Of a stretch of 64,000 nucleotides of DNA, positions 50,435 through 58,682 are shown in pieces; position 1 is the stretch's first letter, and each line of letters starts with the position of its first letter. This DNA is from RGIG8700 sp045648505 (GTDB lineage: Bacteria; Bacillota; Clostridia; RGIG6154): positions 1 to 64,000 of the forward strand of contig JAZROD010000053.1 of assembly GCA_045648505.1 (NCBI GenBank), given 5' to 3'. The notes under the pieces are model-generated. The model was not told where the DNA came from. It worked only from the letters and a program-made list of their open reading frames with translations, and ran no database searches. The position numbers were made by a program, and so were the translations under genes.

Positions 50435-50784
50435 TTTATTTATGGGCTTTTGTTATTGGCGGTGCGTTGTGTGGCATCGGACAGATTCTGATTGACAAAA
50501 CTATGTTAACCCCTGCGAGAATTCTTGTTATGTATGTTGTAATTGGTGTTATATTAGGCTCTTTTGGAATTTACGAAAAACTTATAGACTTTGCAGGTGC
50601 AGGTGCAACAGTACCGCTTACAGGTTTTGGGAACTTACTTGCAAAAGGTGTTAAAGAAGCAATTGCAAAAGACGGAATTGTGGGAATTTTCACAGGTGGA
50701 CTTACCGCATCTGCAGGTGGTATCTGTGCCGCAATATTTTTTGGTTATCTGGGCGCTATGTTTTCAAAAAGCAAAGAAAAATAA
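50431..50784 (+). CDS. spoVAE: Stage V sporulation protein AE
   Basis: 117-aa small membrane protein of the SpoVA channel; related to SpoVAC (GIGQILIDK, FAGAGATVPLTGFGNLLAKG). Closes the three-gene operon; spoVAF, spoVAA and spoVAB are absent, as in many Clostridia. Confidence 0.94.
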   Translation: MIYLWAFVIGGALCGIGQILIDKTMLTPARILVMYVVIGVILGSFGIYEKLIDFAGAGATVPLTGFGNLLAKGVKEAIAKDGIVGIFTGGLTASAGGICAAIFFGYLGAMFSKSKEK

Positions 50785-50787
50785 GTC

Positions 50788-50816
50788 TTGAAAAATGAGC
50801 ATATAAATAGTATAAT
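50788..50816 (+). promoter_or_regulatory. Sigma-A promoter of murI
   Basis: TTGAAA (50788-50793), 17-nt spacer, TATAAT (50811-50816). Confidence 0.8.
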
Positions 50817-50837
50817 AAACAAAAAGGAGGGGAGCAG

Positions 50838-51596
50838 ATGAAAAATTCACCAATAGGTGTTTTCGACTCAGGTGTAGGCGGAATAAGTGTTTTAAATGAG
50901 CTTGTTCGTCTTATGCCAAATGAGAATTTCATATATTTCGGCGACTCTGAAAATGCTCCCTATGGAACAAAAAGTCTTGAAGAAATAAAGGAACTTACAG
51001 TTAATAATGCAAAATTTTTAGTTGAAAATGGTGTTAAAGCAATAGTTATTGCATGTAATACTGCAACCTCTGCAGGGGCAAAGAAAGTAAGAGAAATGTT
51101 TGATATTCCGGTAATTGGAATAGAACCTGCATTAAAACCTGCAGCGCTTATGAGCGAAAATCCTAAAATTGCAGTAATGGCAACACCCCTTACTCTTAAG
51201 CTTGAAAAATTTGCAAATCTTATGGAAAAATTTGATGACAATGCAGTAATTTATACCATTGAATGTCCTGAAATAGTTGGCTTTGTTGAAAAAGGTATTT
51301 TAGATGGTGTTGAGATAGAAAACTGCATCAGAAAATATTTTGAACCTTTTAAAGATGTAAAGCTTGACGGTGTTGTGCTTGGTTGTACCCATTATCCCTT
51401 TGTAAAAGAGGTAATCAGGAAAGTCGTTGGAGAAAATGTTAAGCTTTTTGACGGTGGCGAGGGAACTGCAAAGGAACTTTTAAGACAATTAAAAGAAAAA
51501 AATCTCCTTTCCGAAAGAAATCAGAAAGGAAATGTAAAATTTTTAAACAGTTCAGGAAATACAGAAATTGAAGAAAAATTATTTAAGGAGCGATAA
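50838..51596 (+). CDS. murI: Glutamate racemase
   Basis: 252 aa. The two catalytic cysteines are in IACNTATSA near residue 73 and LGCTHYPF near residue 183; GVFDSGVGGISVL and YFGDSENAPYG precede them. Makes D-glutamate for peptidoglycan. GGAGGGGAGC precedes the start. Its stop codon is inside the following bidirectional terminator. Confidence 0.96.
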   Translation: MKNSPIGVFDSGVGGISVLNELVRLMPNENFIYFGDSENAPYGTKSLEEIKELTVNNAKFLVENGVKAIVIACNTATSAGAKKVREMFDIPVIGIEPALKPAALMSENPKIAVMATPLTLKLEKFANLMEKFDDNAVIYTIECPEIVGFVEKGILDGVEIENCIRKYFEPFKDVKLDGVVLGCTHYPFVKEVIRKVVGENVKLFDGGEGTAKELLRQLKEKNLLSERNQKGNVKFLNSSGNTEIEEKLFKER

Positions 51597-51610
51597 AATC
51601 GCTCCTTTTA
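51585..51610. terminator. Bidirectional terminator between murI and the cysteine hydrolase
   Basis: AAGGAGCGAT (51585-51594) pairs with ATCGCTCCTT (51598-51607), flanked by T-rich tails on both strands. It serves both convergent genes and overlaps the murI stop. Confidence 0.85.
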
Positions 51611-52114
51611 AATTACTTCTATCTGGCACATTTTCATAGCATTTAAAGCATTCTGGTGACTTTCAGGAGTAACTCCTGCACAACATTTAGAGTCTACCGA
51701 GATTTTAATTTCAGGGAAATGTGCTTTTAAAATCATTGCATTTGAAATAACACAGATGTCTGTGCATAAGCCTATTAAAGTTATTGAAGAAACATCCTTA
51801 ACCTTTTCAATGATTTCAGGAAGTTCTTTAGAACCAAAAGTTATTTTGTCTATGGGTTCGTTTTTCACAAAAGGTTTTAAAGCATCGCAGATTTCAAAAC
51901 CGTATGTACCCTTGATACAATGGGGAACAGGAAGATTTTTTCCTTCCTGTGTGCTCATATAATTTTCAAAGTGAGTATCTCTTGTAAAGAAAACTTCTCC
52001 GTTGAAATTTTTGATTTTGTCTTGGCAGTTTTTAACAATTCCAACCGCTTCTTTTGTTCCAAGAGCACCATCAATGAAATCGTTTTGCATATCAACAACA
52101 ATTAAAATATCCAT
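51608..52114 (-). CDS. Isochorismatase-family cysteine hydrolase (nicotinamidase-like)
   Basis: 168 aa. Catalytic Asp in VVDMQNDFIDGALG (residue about 8), Lys in the TFGSKELP region, Cys in GLCTDICVISNAM near residue 117. PncA-type nicotinamidases have the same triad, but the metal-binding His set is not clear here, so nicotinamide is only one option. The gene follows the dipeptidase by 4 bases. Confidence 0.8.
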   Translation of the reverse strand: MDILIVVDMQNDFIDGALGTKEAVGIVKNCQDKIKNFNGEVFFTRDTHFENYMSTQEGKNLPVPHCIKGTYGFEICDALKPFVKNEPIDKITFGSKELPEIIEKVKDVSSITLIGLCTDICVISNAMILKAHFPEIKISVDSKCCAGVTPESHQNALNAMKMCQIEVI

Positions 52115-52118
52115 AAAT

Positions 52119-53534
52119 TTACTCCTTTGTTAAATAGTCTGATTCAAGAATAAAGAGAATAATGATTTTTATTGATTCTATAAGTGCCTCAATATCTATT
52201 GTTTCGTCAGGCTGATGGTAAGAGCCGTGACCTTCAGGAAAATCAGGCTTAACTGCCTTATATGGTGCATAGTTGCCGATTGAGAAAGCATTTTTTAAAT
52301 GTCTTGAGTATGTTCCCCCTGAAATATAGGCAGGCTTTGCAGTTTCATCACCTGAAATGTTTTTATAAACATCAAGCATTGCATCTGCATAAGGACTTCC
52401 GTTGTGGTTGTAGCCAACAGAGTCGTTAGCAACATTTATATCCCATTTATCTGAAAGTCTCATAACTCTTTCTTTGATTTCTTCGTTTGTGTAAACTAAA
52501 CCGTATCTTGTATCAAAGGTAATAAATGCCTTGCCGTCTTTTAAATCAGCAATACCGTTTGCACAGGTAAGCTTGCCAAAATATTCGTCTTCACTGTCAA
52601 TGCCGAAGTATTTACCCTCATAGCCTTCAAGTGCTTTTGACATTTCTTCTAAAATTGCTCTGTCATTCTCGCAAATAGCTTTTATGCCTTTTAATGCATT
52701 TACTGCTTTCAAGCCTGCGTTGTCTGAATGTTCAGGATGTGCCGCGTGGCTTGACATTCCCTTGAATGTTAAAGAAATAATGCTATTATCAACAACAGGA
52801 TTGAGGTTTAAGTCTGTAAGTTCTTTTAAAAGTTCTTCGCTGTAATCAATTTCAACTTCAACCTTGTCAAGAACCACATTATATGCACATCCGCCTTTAA
52901 ATTTTTTGATTTGTTCAAAAGGCTTTTTAGCGGTAAGATTAAAGTGGAAAATTCCTTTTTCACCTTTAACTAATGGGTAGTTTGCATCAGGAACAAGGGT
53001 AAGTTCAGGGGTAGGCTCATCTTTTGCAAAATTTTCAATGTCAATCATTCCTGTTTCTTCGTTTATGCCTGTGATCATCTGTAATTTACAGTTTAAATTA
53101 AAACCTAAATCTCTTATTGCTTTTGCCGCATAAAGAGCAGAAACTATACCTGATTTATTGTCGTTACAACCTCTGCCGATAATATATCTGCCTGATACAA
53201 TGGGTTCAAAAGGTTTTGTATATATCCAACTGTCATCAACGGGAACAACATCACCGTGAGCAAAAATACCTATAGTTTTTTTGCCATCGCCATAGGTTGC
53301 GTAGCCATATCCTTTTTCGTGCTTTGCAACTGCTTTAAAACCGTTGTCCTCATAAAGCTTTGTTGCAGCGTCAAGCAATTGATGGCATTCTTTACCAAAT
53401 GGCATACCTTCAACTGCTTCTCCCTGAACTGATGGAATTTTAACAAGCTCCATAAGTTCGTTTACAATGTTTTCTTTGTTATCTTCAAGATATTTATCAA
53501 TTTTTTTAATATTTTCTTCGTTACAGAATTTCAT
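52119..53534 (-). CDS. M20 dipeptidase (PepV/Sapep type)
   Basis: 471 aa zinc dipeptidase. Metal motifs: FAHGDVVPVDD near residue 88, GCNDNKSGIVSAL near residue 122, GINEETGM near residue 155, and a late HQPDETI. An inserted lid domain lies in the middle. PepV enzymes cleave dipeptides with D- or L-amino acids after uptake. Start 53534 follows AAGGATGTG; the longer frame reads into the promoter. Confidence 0.9.
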   Translation of the reverse strand: MKFCNEENIKKIDKYLEDNKENIVNELMELVKIPSVQGEAVEGMPFGKECHQLLDAATKLYEDNGFKAVAKHEKGYGYATYGDGKKTIGIFAHGDVVPVDDSWIYTKPFEPIVSGRYIIGRGCNDNKSGIVSALYAAKAIRDLGFNLNCKLQMITGINEETGMIDIENFAKDEPTPELTLVPDANYPLVKGEKGIFHFNLTAKKPFEQIKKFKGGCAYNVVLDKVEVEIDYSEELLKELTDLNLNPVVDNSIISLTFKGMSSHAAHPEHSDNAGLKAVNALKGIKAICENDRAILEEMSKALEGYEGKYFGIDSEDEYFGKLTCANGIADLKDGKAFITFDTRYGLVYTNEEIKERVMRLSDKWDINVANDSVGYNHNGSPYADAMLDVYKNISGDETAKPAYISGGTYSRHLKNAFSIGNYAPYKAVKPDFPEGHGSYHQPDETIDIEALIESIKIIILFILESDYLTKE

Positions 53535-53578
53535 AATGTCACATCCTTCTTTGAGAGTATACCACATTTTACCTTATA

Positions 53579-53607
53579 TTGACAAGTATAATTTAGCATA
53601 GTACAAT
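53579..53607 (+). promoter_or_regulatory. Promoter of the LMW phosphatase gene, overlapping the divergent PepV promoter
   Basis: TTGACA (53579-53584), 17-nt spacer, TACAAT (53602-53607). On the minus strand TTGTCA (53585-53580) is the -35 of the dipeptidase promoter, with TATACT 18 nt on. The two -35 boxes share five bases, so the promoters should compete. Confidence 0.65.
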
Positions 53608-53623
53608 GTAAATGGTGATTTAT

Positions 53624-54073
53624 ATGATAAAAATATTATTTGTCTGTCACGGGAATATATGCAGAAGTCCTATGGCAGAGTTTGTGATGAAAGACCTTGT
53701 GAAAAAGGCAGGCAGACAAGAAGAATTTTATATAGAGTCTGCCGCAACATCTACCGAAGAAATCGGAAATCCTGTTCACAGAGGAACAAAGCAAAAGCTT
53801 GCCCAGTATGGAATTTCTGTTGCAGGAAAAGTTGCAAGACAAATGACAAAGAAAGATTATGAAGAATTTGATTATATTATTGCAATGGATTCTTTTAATA
53901 CAAGAAATATTGCAAGAATTGTTGATGATAAGGACGGAAAGGTTTCAAAACTTTTAAACTTTGCAGGTGAAAAAGGGGATATTGCAGACCCCTGGTACAC
54001 AGGCAATTTTGATGAAACCTATGAGGATGTATTAAGAGGATGTAAGGGTCTTTTAAAATATATTGACAAATAA
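53624..54073 (+). CDS. Low molecular weight protein-tyrosine phosphatase
   Basis: 149 aa. P-loop CHGNICRSPMAE at residue 7 (Cx5R) and the general acid in ADPWYTG near residue 126. Dephosphorylates tyrosine (or arginine) residues. Start 53624 chosen over an upstream GTG because of TGGTGAT spacing. Its last codons contain the -35 box of the thiamine operon promoter. Confidence 0.93.
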   Translation: MIKILFVCHGNICRSPMAEFVMKDLVKKAGRQEEFYIESAATSTEEIGNPVHRGTKQKLAQYGISVAGKVARQMTKKDYEEFDYIIAMDSFNTRNIARIVDDKDGKVSKLLNFAGEKGDIADPWYTGNFDETYEDVLRGCKGLLKYIDK

Positions 54074-54091
54074 AATCTGTGGTGCTATAAT
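54063..54091 (+). promoter_or_regulatory. Sigma-A promoter of the thiamine operon
   Basis: Consensus TTGACA (54063-54068) lies inside the end of the phosphatase gene, 17-nt spacer, TATAAT (54086-54091). Confidence 0.85.
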
Positions 54092-54107
54092 GCAGAAAAA
54101 CTGAATA

Positions 54108-54208
54108 TAAGTTTTTGGGGAGCTTGTATCGGCAGGCTGAGAGGAAGTAATCAACTTCGACCCGTATAACCTGATGCGGATAATGCCGCCGTAGGAATAA
54201 ACAAGATT
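54108..54208 (+). ncRNA. TPP riboswitch aptamer (THI element)
   Basis: Conserved blocks in order: GGGGAGC, GGCTGAGAGG (54134-54144), CGACCC, AACCTGATGCGGATAATGCC (54168-54187) and GCCGTAGGAA. These form the pyrimidine- and pyrophosphate-sensing arms. It lies 210 bases before thiW and controls the terminator that follows. Confidence 0.96.
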
Positions 54209-54213
54209 ATTTT

Positions 54214-54243
54214 ACGGATATACCATCAGGTGTATCCGTTTTT
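54214..54243 (+). terminator. TPP-controlled terminator
   Basis: ACGGATATACC (54214-54224) pairs with GGTGTATCCGT (54229-54239; one T-G pair), then TTTTT. Formed when TPP is bound. Confidence 0.88.
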
Positions 54244-54284
54244 ATATACATTAACTACTTGCCAAATGGGAATCTGTTAAAAAT

Positions 54285-54410
54285 ACAGGAGGGGAGCGCC
54301 TCGGGTGTTAGGATTTCTTGAAATAATATATGTGCGATGGGAACCCGTGTTTCGGGGTGAGAGTGAGGAATTGACCTCTGACCGAAAAATTTAAGAAAAG
54401 AGGTCATATT
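54285..54410 (+). promoter_or_regulatory. Second structured leader before thiW, with hidden ribosome binding site
   Basis: After the TPP terminator come 125 nt with G-rich inverted repeats (GAGG/CCTC near 54289-54302; ACCC/GGGT near 54343-54359). GACCTCT (54373-54379) can pair with AGAGGTC (54399-54405), which contains the thiW Shine-Dalgarno, 7 nt before ATG. The same anti-SD can instead pair with GAGG at 54365-54368. This is the layout of a translational switch. It is not a second TPP aptamer (no CCTGAT or GCTGAGA core). An HMP-PP (thiS-motif) riboswitch is one candidate. Confidence 0.6.
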
Positions 54411-54893
54411 ATGAAAAACGAAAAAACAAGAAAAATAGTTTTAGCAGGAGTGTTAACTGCTCTTGCAGTGGCAGGTTCACTTATTTCAATTCCTGTGGGT
54501 GCATCAAAATGCAGTCCTGTTCAGCACCTTGTTAATGTGGTTTCAGGAGTATTACTTGGACCATGGTGGAGTCTTTTAATGGCATTTGTTGCTGCACTTA
54601 TAAGGAATTTACTTGGCATAGGAACTCTTTTTGCATTCCCGGGAAGTATGTGCGGTGCTCTTCTTGCAGGACTTTTATACAAATACGGCAAAAAACTTCC
54701 GTTTGCACTTATAGGTGAATTAGTTGGAACGGGAATAATTGGCGCAATTTTAACATATCCCATTGCAACCTTTATTATGGGAAAAGAAACTGCACTTTTT
54801 GCAATGGTAATACCTTTCTCTGTAAGCTCACTTGGGGGTGTTATAATTTCTGCAGTAATACTTTATGCTTTAAGAAAGACAGGTAAAATATGA
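54411..54893 (+). CDS. thiW: ECF transporter S component ThiW
   Basis: 160 aa, five or six membrane segments. RKIVLAGVLTALAVAGSLISIPVGASKCSPVQHLVNV is split by the family motif GASKxxPxQH, typical of ThiW, the presumed thiazole (HET) or HMP carrier. In front of thiM, uptake of hydroxyethylthiazole is the natural reading. ECF module encoded elsewhere. Ends in a 4-base overlap with thiM. Confidence 0.92.
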   Translation: MKNEKTRKIVLAGVLTALAVAGSLISIPVGASKCSPVQHLVNVVSGVLLGPWWSLLMAFVAALIRNLLGIGTLFAFPGSMCGALLAGLLYKYGKKLPFALIGELVGTGIIGAILTYPIATFIMGKETALFAMVIPFSVSSLGGVIISAVILYALRKTGKI

Positions 54894-55621
54894 AAGTAAT
54901 ACATAACATAACAAACTATGTAACCGCAGGCGATGTGGCAAACGCAGAACTTGCGGTGGGGGCTTCCCCCACAATGACGGATTGTGTAAAAGAAGTTAAA
55001 GAAGTAACCAAGAATTCAGACGCACTAAATTTAAATACAGGAACACTAAATATTCAAAAGCTTTCTGCAATGGTTATTTCTGGGAAAACTGCAAATAAAA
55101 AGGGAATACCCGTAGTTCTTGATATGGTAGGGGCGGGGAATAACCACAGAAGAAAAGCGATTTTAAAGCTAATTAAAAAAATAAAATTCAGCGTTATTAA
55201 GGGCAATGGTTCGGAGTTCAACAGTATAATAAATAAAACAATGTTTGGCGGTGTTGATTCAAAAGAAGAGGCAGATATAAAAGCAGTTGAAAAATTTGCA
55301 AAAAGTCTTAAGACCATTGCGGTTGTAACGGGAAAAACGGATATTATAACCGATGGTAAAAGAACGATATATATTAATAATTCCACAGAAAAACTTAAAT
55401 TTATAACGGGCGCAGGATGTATGCTATCAGGAATAATTGCATCATACCTTGCAAAAGAAAATTCATTCTATCAAACAGTAAAAGCGGTATCTGTTATGGC
55501 AGTTTCAGCAAAACTTGCCGATTGTGAAAATATAGGAGATTTTAAAGTTCGGCTTTTCAACGAACTAAACAAAATCACAGATGAAAAATTAAAGGAGCAT
55601 ACAATCTATGAAGTTAAGTAA
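54890..55621 (+). CDS. thiM: Hydroxyethylthiazole kinase
   Basis: 243 aa ribokinase-fold enzyme that phosphorylates the thiamine thiazole moiety. Seen: HNITNYVTAGDVANAELAVG at the start, ALNLNTGTL, DMVGAGNN, KGNGSEFNSI and TGAGCMLSGII with the catalytic Cys/Asp region. Slightly shorter than the usual 260-270 aa. Overlaps thiE by 14 bases. Confidence 0.93.
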   Translation: MKVIHNITNYVTAGDVANAELAVGASPTMTDCVKEVKEVTKNSDALNLNTGTLNIQKLSAMVISGKTANKKGIPVVLDMVGAGNNHRRKAILKLIKKIKFSVIKGNGSEFNSIINKTMFGGVDSKEEADIKAVEKFAKSLKTIAVVTGKTDIITDGKRTIYINNSTEKLKFITGAGCMLSGIIASYLAKENSFYQTVKAVSVMAVSAKLADCENIGDFKVRLFNELNKITDEKLKEHTIYEVK

Positions 55622-56216
55622 AGAATTGTTTTGTGTTTATGGCGTAACAGATAATACCCCAACACTTGAAAGCATAGAAAATGCAATAAAGGGTGGAGTG
55701 AAAATAATTCAGCTTCGAATGAAAGATGCTGATGAAAACGAATTTTCTAAAACTGCACAAAGGGTAAAGAAAATATGTGAAAATAAAGCACTTTTTATAA
55801 TAAATGACAATGTTGAAATAGCAAAGCTTGTTGATGCAGACGGTGTGCATTTAGGTCAGGGAGATATGAATATTAAAGATGCAAGAAAGGTGCTTGAAAA
55901 TAAAATAATAGGTATCTCGGCGCACAATAAAGAAGAAGCAATAAAAGCAGAACAAGATGGTGCAGACTATCTTGGCTCTGGAGCAATGTTTGCAACAGAC
56001 ACAAAAAATAATGTAACATCCTTGTCTGTTTCAGGTCTTAAGGAAATCTGCGATTCAGTAAAAATACCTGTTGTTGCAATAGGTGGAATAAAGCTTGATA
56101 ATATGGAAAAGCTTAAAGGATGCAAGGCAGACGGTGTTGCAGTATGCGGTGCTCTTTTTAAAGGAGATGCAGAGAAAAACGCAAGGATGCTTATAGAAAG
56201 GTGGAAAAGCTTATGA
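55608..56216 (+). CDS. thiE: Thiamine-phosphate synthase
   Basis: 202 aa TIM barrel joining HMP-PP and thiazole phosphate. Motifs: IIQLRMKDAD near residue 30, INDNVEIA, DGVHLGQGDM near residue 82, YLGSGAMFAT and VAIGGIKLDN. Overlaps thiM upstream and thiD downstream (ATGA). Confidence 0.95.
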   Translation: MKLSKELFCVYGVTDNTPTLESIENAIKGGVKIIQLRMKDADENEFSKTAQRVKKICENKALFIINDNVEIAKLVDADGVHLGQGDMNIKDARKVLENKIIGISAHNKEEAIKAEQDGADYLGSGAMFATDTKNNVTSLSVSGLKEICDSVKIPVVAIGGIKLDNMEKLKGCKADGVAVCGALFKGDAEKNARMLIERWKSL

Positions 56217-56989
56217 AGAAGGTTTTGACTGTTGCAGGTTCGGACTGTAGCGGAGGTGCAGGAATTCAGGCAGATATAAAAACCATAACAATGCATAAGC
56301 TGTATGCTATGAGTGTTATTACTGCAGTAACTGCACAAAATACAAAGGGTGTTACAGATGTTGAAAACATAACGCCATTTCTTGTGGGACAACAACTTGA
56401 TGCGGTGTTTTGCGATATATTCCCTGATAGTGTGAAAACGGGAATGGTTTCATCGGTTGAAATAATTGAAAAAATTGCAGACAAGTTTAAGGAATATGAT
56501 GCGAAAAATATAGTTGTAGATCCCGTAATGGTATCAACAAGCGGACACAGATTAATTTCGGAAGATGCAGTAGAAACAGTAATCAAAAAGCTGATGCCTC
56601 TTGCAAGAGTTGTAACACCAAATCTTTCAGAAGCAGAAGTAATAAGCGGTATTAAAATTAATGACAGAGAAAGTATGGTTAAAGGTGCAAAGATTATAGC
56701 AGAAAAAATTAAAACCTCTGTGCTCTTAAAAGGCGGACATCTTGATGGGACTGATTTATTATATGAAAACGGTGAAGCAACTTGGCTTTTTGGCAAAAAA
56801 ATAAACAACCCGAACACTCATGGAACGGGTTGCACTCTTTCATCTGCGATAGCTTGTAATTTAGCAGAAGGACAAAGCCTTAAAGATGCAGTTAAAAACG
56901 CTAAAAAATATCTTACAGGCGCAATTTCTGCAAAGCTTGACATAGGCAAGGGAAGAGGTCCTTTGATGCATAATTATATGTTAAAATAA
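56213..56989 (+). CDS. thiD: Hydroxymethylpyrimidine/phosphomethylpyrimidine kinase
   Basis: 258 aa ribokinase-fold kinase giving HMP-PP. Seen: AGSDCSGGAGIQADIKT at residue 8, DPVMVSTSGHRL, TPNLSEAEVIS, LLKGGHL and NTHGTGCTLSSAIAC. Start 56213 forms ATGA with the thiE stop. With thiW-thiM-thiE this is a salvage route; no thiC or thiG is present here. Confidence 0.95.
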   Translation: MKKVLTVAGSDCSGGAGIQADIKTITMHKLYAMSVITAVTAQNTKGVTDVENITPFLVGQQLDAVFCDIFPDSVKTGMVSSVEIIEKIADKFKEYDAKNIVVDPVMVSTSGHRLISEDAVETVIKKLMPLARVVTPNLSEAEVISGIKINDRESMVKGAKIIAEKIKTSVLLKGGHLDGTDLLYENGEATWLFGKKINNPNTHGTGCTLSSAIACNLAEGQSLKDAVKNAKKYLTGAISAKLDIGKGRGPLMHNYMLK

Positions 56990-57568
56990 ATTTTTATATT
57001 TTCTAAATAGCTTTATTGCAGAACGGGCTCCGTCAAAACTCTTGAGAGAAACTTCGATTTCAAATGAATAATCAGGCTTATCTGTGTTAAAATCACAACC
57101 AATGTTTATATCAAAAGCATTTTTTGAAACCTTCAGTTCGTTATCCATATAAGCGGTAACAGGATAAACAACAGAACATATTCTGCCATAAGAAAGAGCA
57201 GTTTTACTTGCATCGTCTGTGGCGGTTATAATTGTAAGATAAACTTTTCTGAATTTTGCTCTTTTAAGTATGAAAGAAAGTTCATTTAACGCTTCACCAA
57301 GAAGATCGAAGATTTTTGAAACAGTATCGGTGAAACCGTATTTTTTTAGATATGTGCTGAATATATTTTCTTTTTTTGAAGAGCCTTCATTTGATTGTTT
57401 TGTTTTTTCTTTCTGGTTGTTGATGTTTAAAAATAAAAACTTAACATTGAATTTCACTTTTTTATTTTCATCTGTTTTAATGTTTACGGTCACAGGACAC
57501 ATAAGTACAAAAAAGAGTGCAAGTAAAATAACGGCAAAAATAATGCCGAGTATTTTCAAAAATATCAT
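56981..57568 (-). CDS. DUF2953 membrane-anchored protein
   Basis: 195 aa. One N-terminal membrane helix (FLKILGIIFAVILLALFFVL), then a charged domain with a TATDDASKTALSYG segment and a GCDFNTDKPDYSFEIE block typical of DUF2953, a family found mainly in sporulating Firmicutes. Function unknown. Convergent with thiD, overlapping by 9 bases. Confidence 0.75.
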   Translation of the reverse strand: MIFLKILGIIFAVILLALFFVLMCPVTVNIKTDENKKVKFNVKFLFLNINNQKEKTKQSNEGSSKKENIFSTYLKKYGFTDTVSKIFDLLGEALNELSFILKRAKFRKVYLTIITATDDASKTALSYGRICSVVYPVTAYMDNELKVSKNAFDINIGCDFNTDKPDYSFEIEVSLKSFDGARSAIKLFRKYKNLF

Positions 57569-57627
57569 TTTACCGCCTCCTTTTTAGAGTATTTTAGCAT
57601 AAACACATATAAATTGCAACTCGAATG

Positions 57628-57656
57628 TTGACGGAAAAAATCATTTGTGATATTTT
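57628..57656 (+). promoter_or_regulatory. Promoter of the Sfp-type transferase
   Basis: TTGACG (57628-57633), 17-nt spacer, TATTTT (57651-57656). It lies inside the longer in-frame reading of the gene, which argues for the TTG start downstream. Confidence 0.6.
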
Positions 57657-57672
57657 AATAAAGGTGATTGAT

Positions 57673-58191
57673 TTGTATAAAATTTTTAATATAGAAAATC
57701 TTACGGATGAAATGTATAATAAATATTTTTCTATGATGAGCGCATCGAGAAAAGAAAAGGTTTTAAGTCTGAAGGATGAAGCGTCAAGAAAAAGAACAGT
57801 TGCAGGAGAAATGCTCGTAAAACAAATGCTTTCAGAAGATGTTGTAATTGAAATAGGGGATAAGGGAAAACCCTGTACAAATGGAGCTTATTTCAGTATA
57901 AGTCATACAGAAAATCTTGTGGTTTGCGCAGTTTCTGACAAACCGATAGGAATAGACATAGAAAAAGTTATGCCCTATAGCGATAAACTTGCAAAAAGAA
58001 TAACAAATGATGCAGAGTATAACTATATAAACAAAAATGGCGAAAAGCTCACAGAAATATGGACATTAAAAGAAGCCATAATAAAAAGAGACGGCAAAGG
58101 CATATCTGCAATAAAAAGCATCGACGCCCTTGCCGAAAAAAACAAAATATCCGAAAAAATCGGAAATTTCATTATTCACATAGTTTTCTGA
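57673..58191 (+). CDS. 4'-Phosphopantetheinyl transferase, Sfp type
   Basis: 172 aa. Activates carrier proteins by attaching the CoA arm. Seen: AGEMLVKQML, GKPCTNGAYFSISHTENLVVCA near residue 70 and the magnesium motif IGIDIEKV near residue 95, then WTLKEAIIKRDGKGIS. Short for Sfp (about 220 aa). TTG start 57673, 5 nt after AAAGGTGAT. The 3' end overlaps spoIIID (opposite strand) by 16 bases. Confidence 0.85.
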   Translation: MYKIFNIENLTDEMYNKYFSMMSASRKEKVLSLKDEASRKRTVAGEMLVKQMLSEDVVIEIGDKGKPCTNGAYFSISHTENLVVCAVSDKPIGIDIEKVMPYSDKLAKRITNDAEYNYINKNGEKLTEIWTLKEAIIKRDGKGISAIKSIDALAEKNKISEKIGNFIIHIVF

Positions 58192-58445
58192 AGTTCTTTA
58201 GCTTTCAGATACTTTTCTTTAGTAGCCATGCCCCCACGCAAGTGTCGGCATGCTTTATTTTCCGCCAAAATAGGCTTAACCTCTTCATAAAGACTTCTGT
58301 TTATATAATAAAGTCTGTCAGTAACATCCTTATGTACAGTAGATTTGGAAATGCCGAATTGTTTTGCGGCGCTTCTGACAGTTGCTTTTTTATCTATAAT
58401 GTACTGAGCAATATTCATCGCCCTTAGCTCAATTTCTGTGTTCAC
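58176..58445 (-). CDS. spoIIID: Sporulation transcriptional regulator SpoIIID
   Basis: 89 aa DNA-binding regulator of mother-cell genes. HTH AAKQFGISKSTVHKDVTDRL near residue 30 and the C-terminal ACRHLRGGMATKEKYL signature. GTG start at 58445 after AAGGGGTGTT; the longer frame runs through the promoter region. Confidence 0.95.
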   Translation of the reverse strand: MNTEIELRAMNIAQYIIDKKATVRSAAKQFGISKSTVHKDVTDRLYYINRSLYEEVKPILAENKACRHLRGGMATKEKYLKAKELQKTM

Positions 58446-58627
58446 AACAACACCCCTTGCTATCATATATTCATTTAAGTATATGATTTGCAAAGGGTGT
58501 TGATTACTTAATTGTTTAATTGGTGTTATATCAGTTGGATTCTCGGGTTCTTAAAAGCACTTGCAAAAGTTTTTCAACGGGTTTAAGGTAGCGTAAAATT
58601 CTACTTGGTCCCAGGACTATAATAACA

Positions 58628-58656
58628 TTGACAAAGGAATTTTAATGTAGTAAACT
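58628..58656 (+). promoter_or_regulatory. Promoter of the GH1 remnant and DUF4432 gene
   Basis: TTGACA (58628-58633), 17-nt spacer, TAAACT (58651-58656). From 58446 to 58627 I see no gene. Confidence 0.55.
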
Positions 58657-58682
58657 AAAAAGAGTTAAGCGGGGAAAATATT

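Noticed and set aside
54285..54410. Second TPP riboswitch
   Set aside because: The required GCTGAGA and ACCTGAT/GGATAATGCC cores are missing, although GGGGTGAGAG looks similar at first sight.
58535..58640. Minus-strand open frame reading LGPSRILRYLKPVEKLL before spoIIID
   Set aside because: About 35 codons, no usable start codon, and it overlaps the plus-strand promoter of the GH1 remnant; could be a decayed fragment but nothing identifies it.
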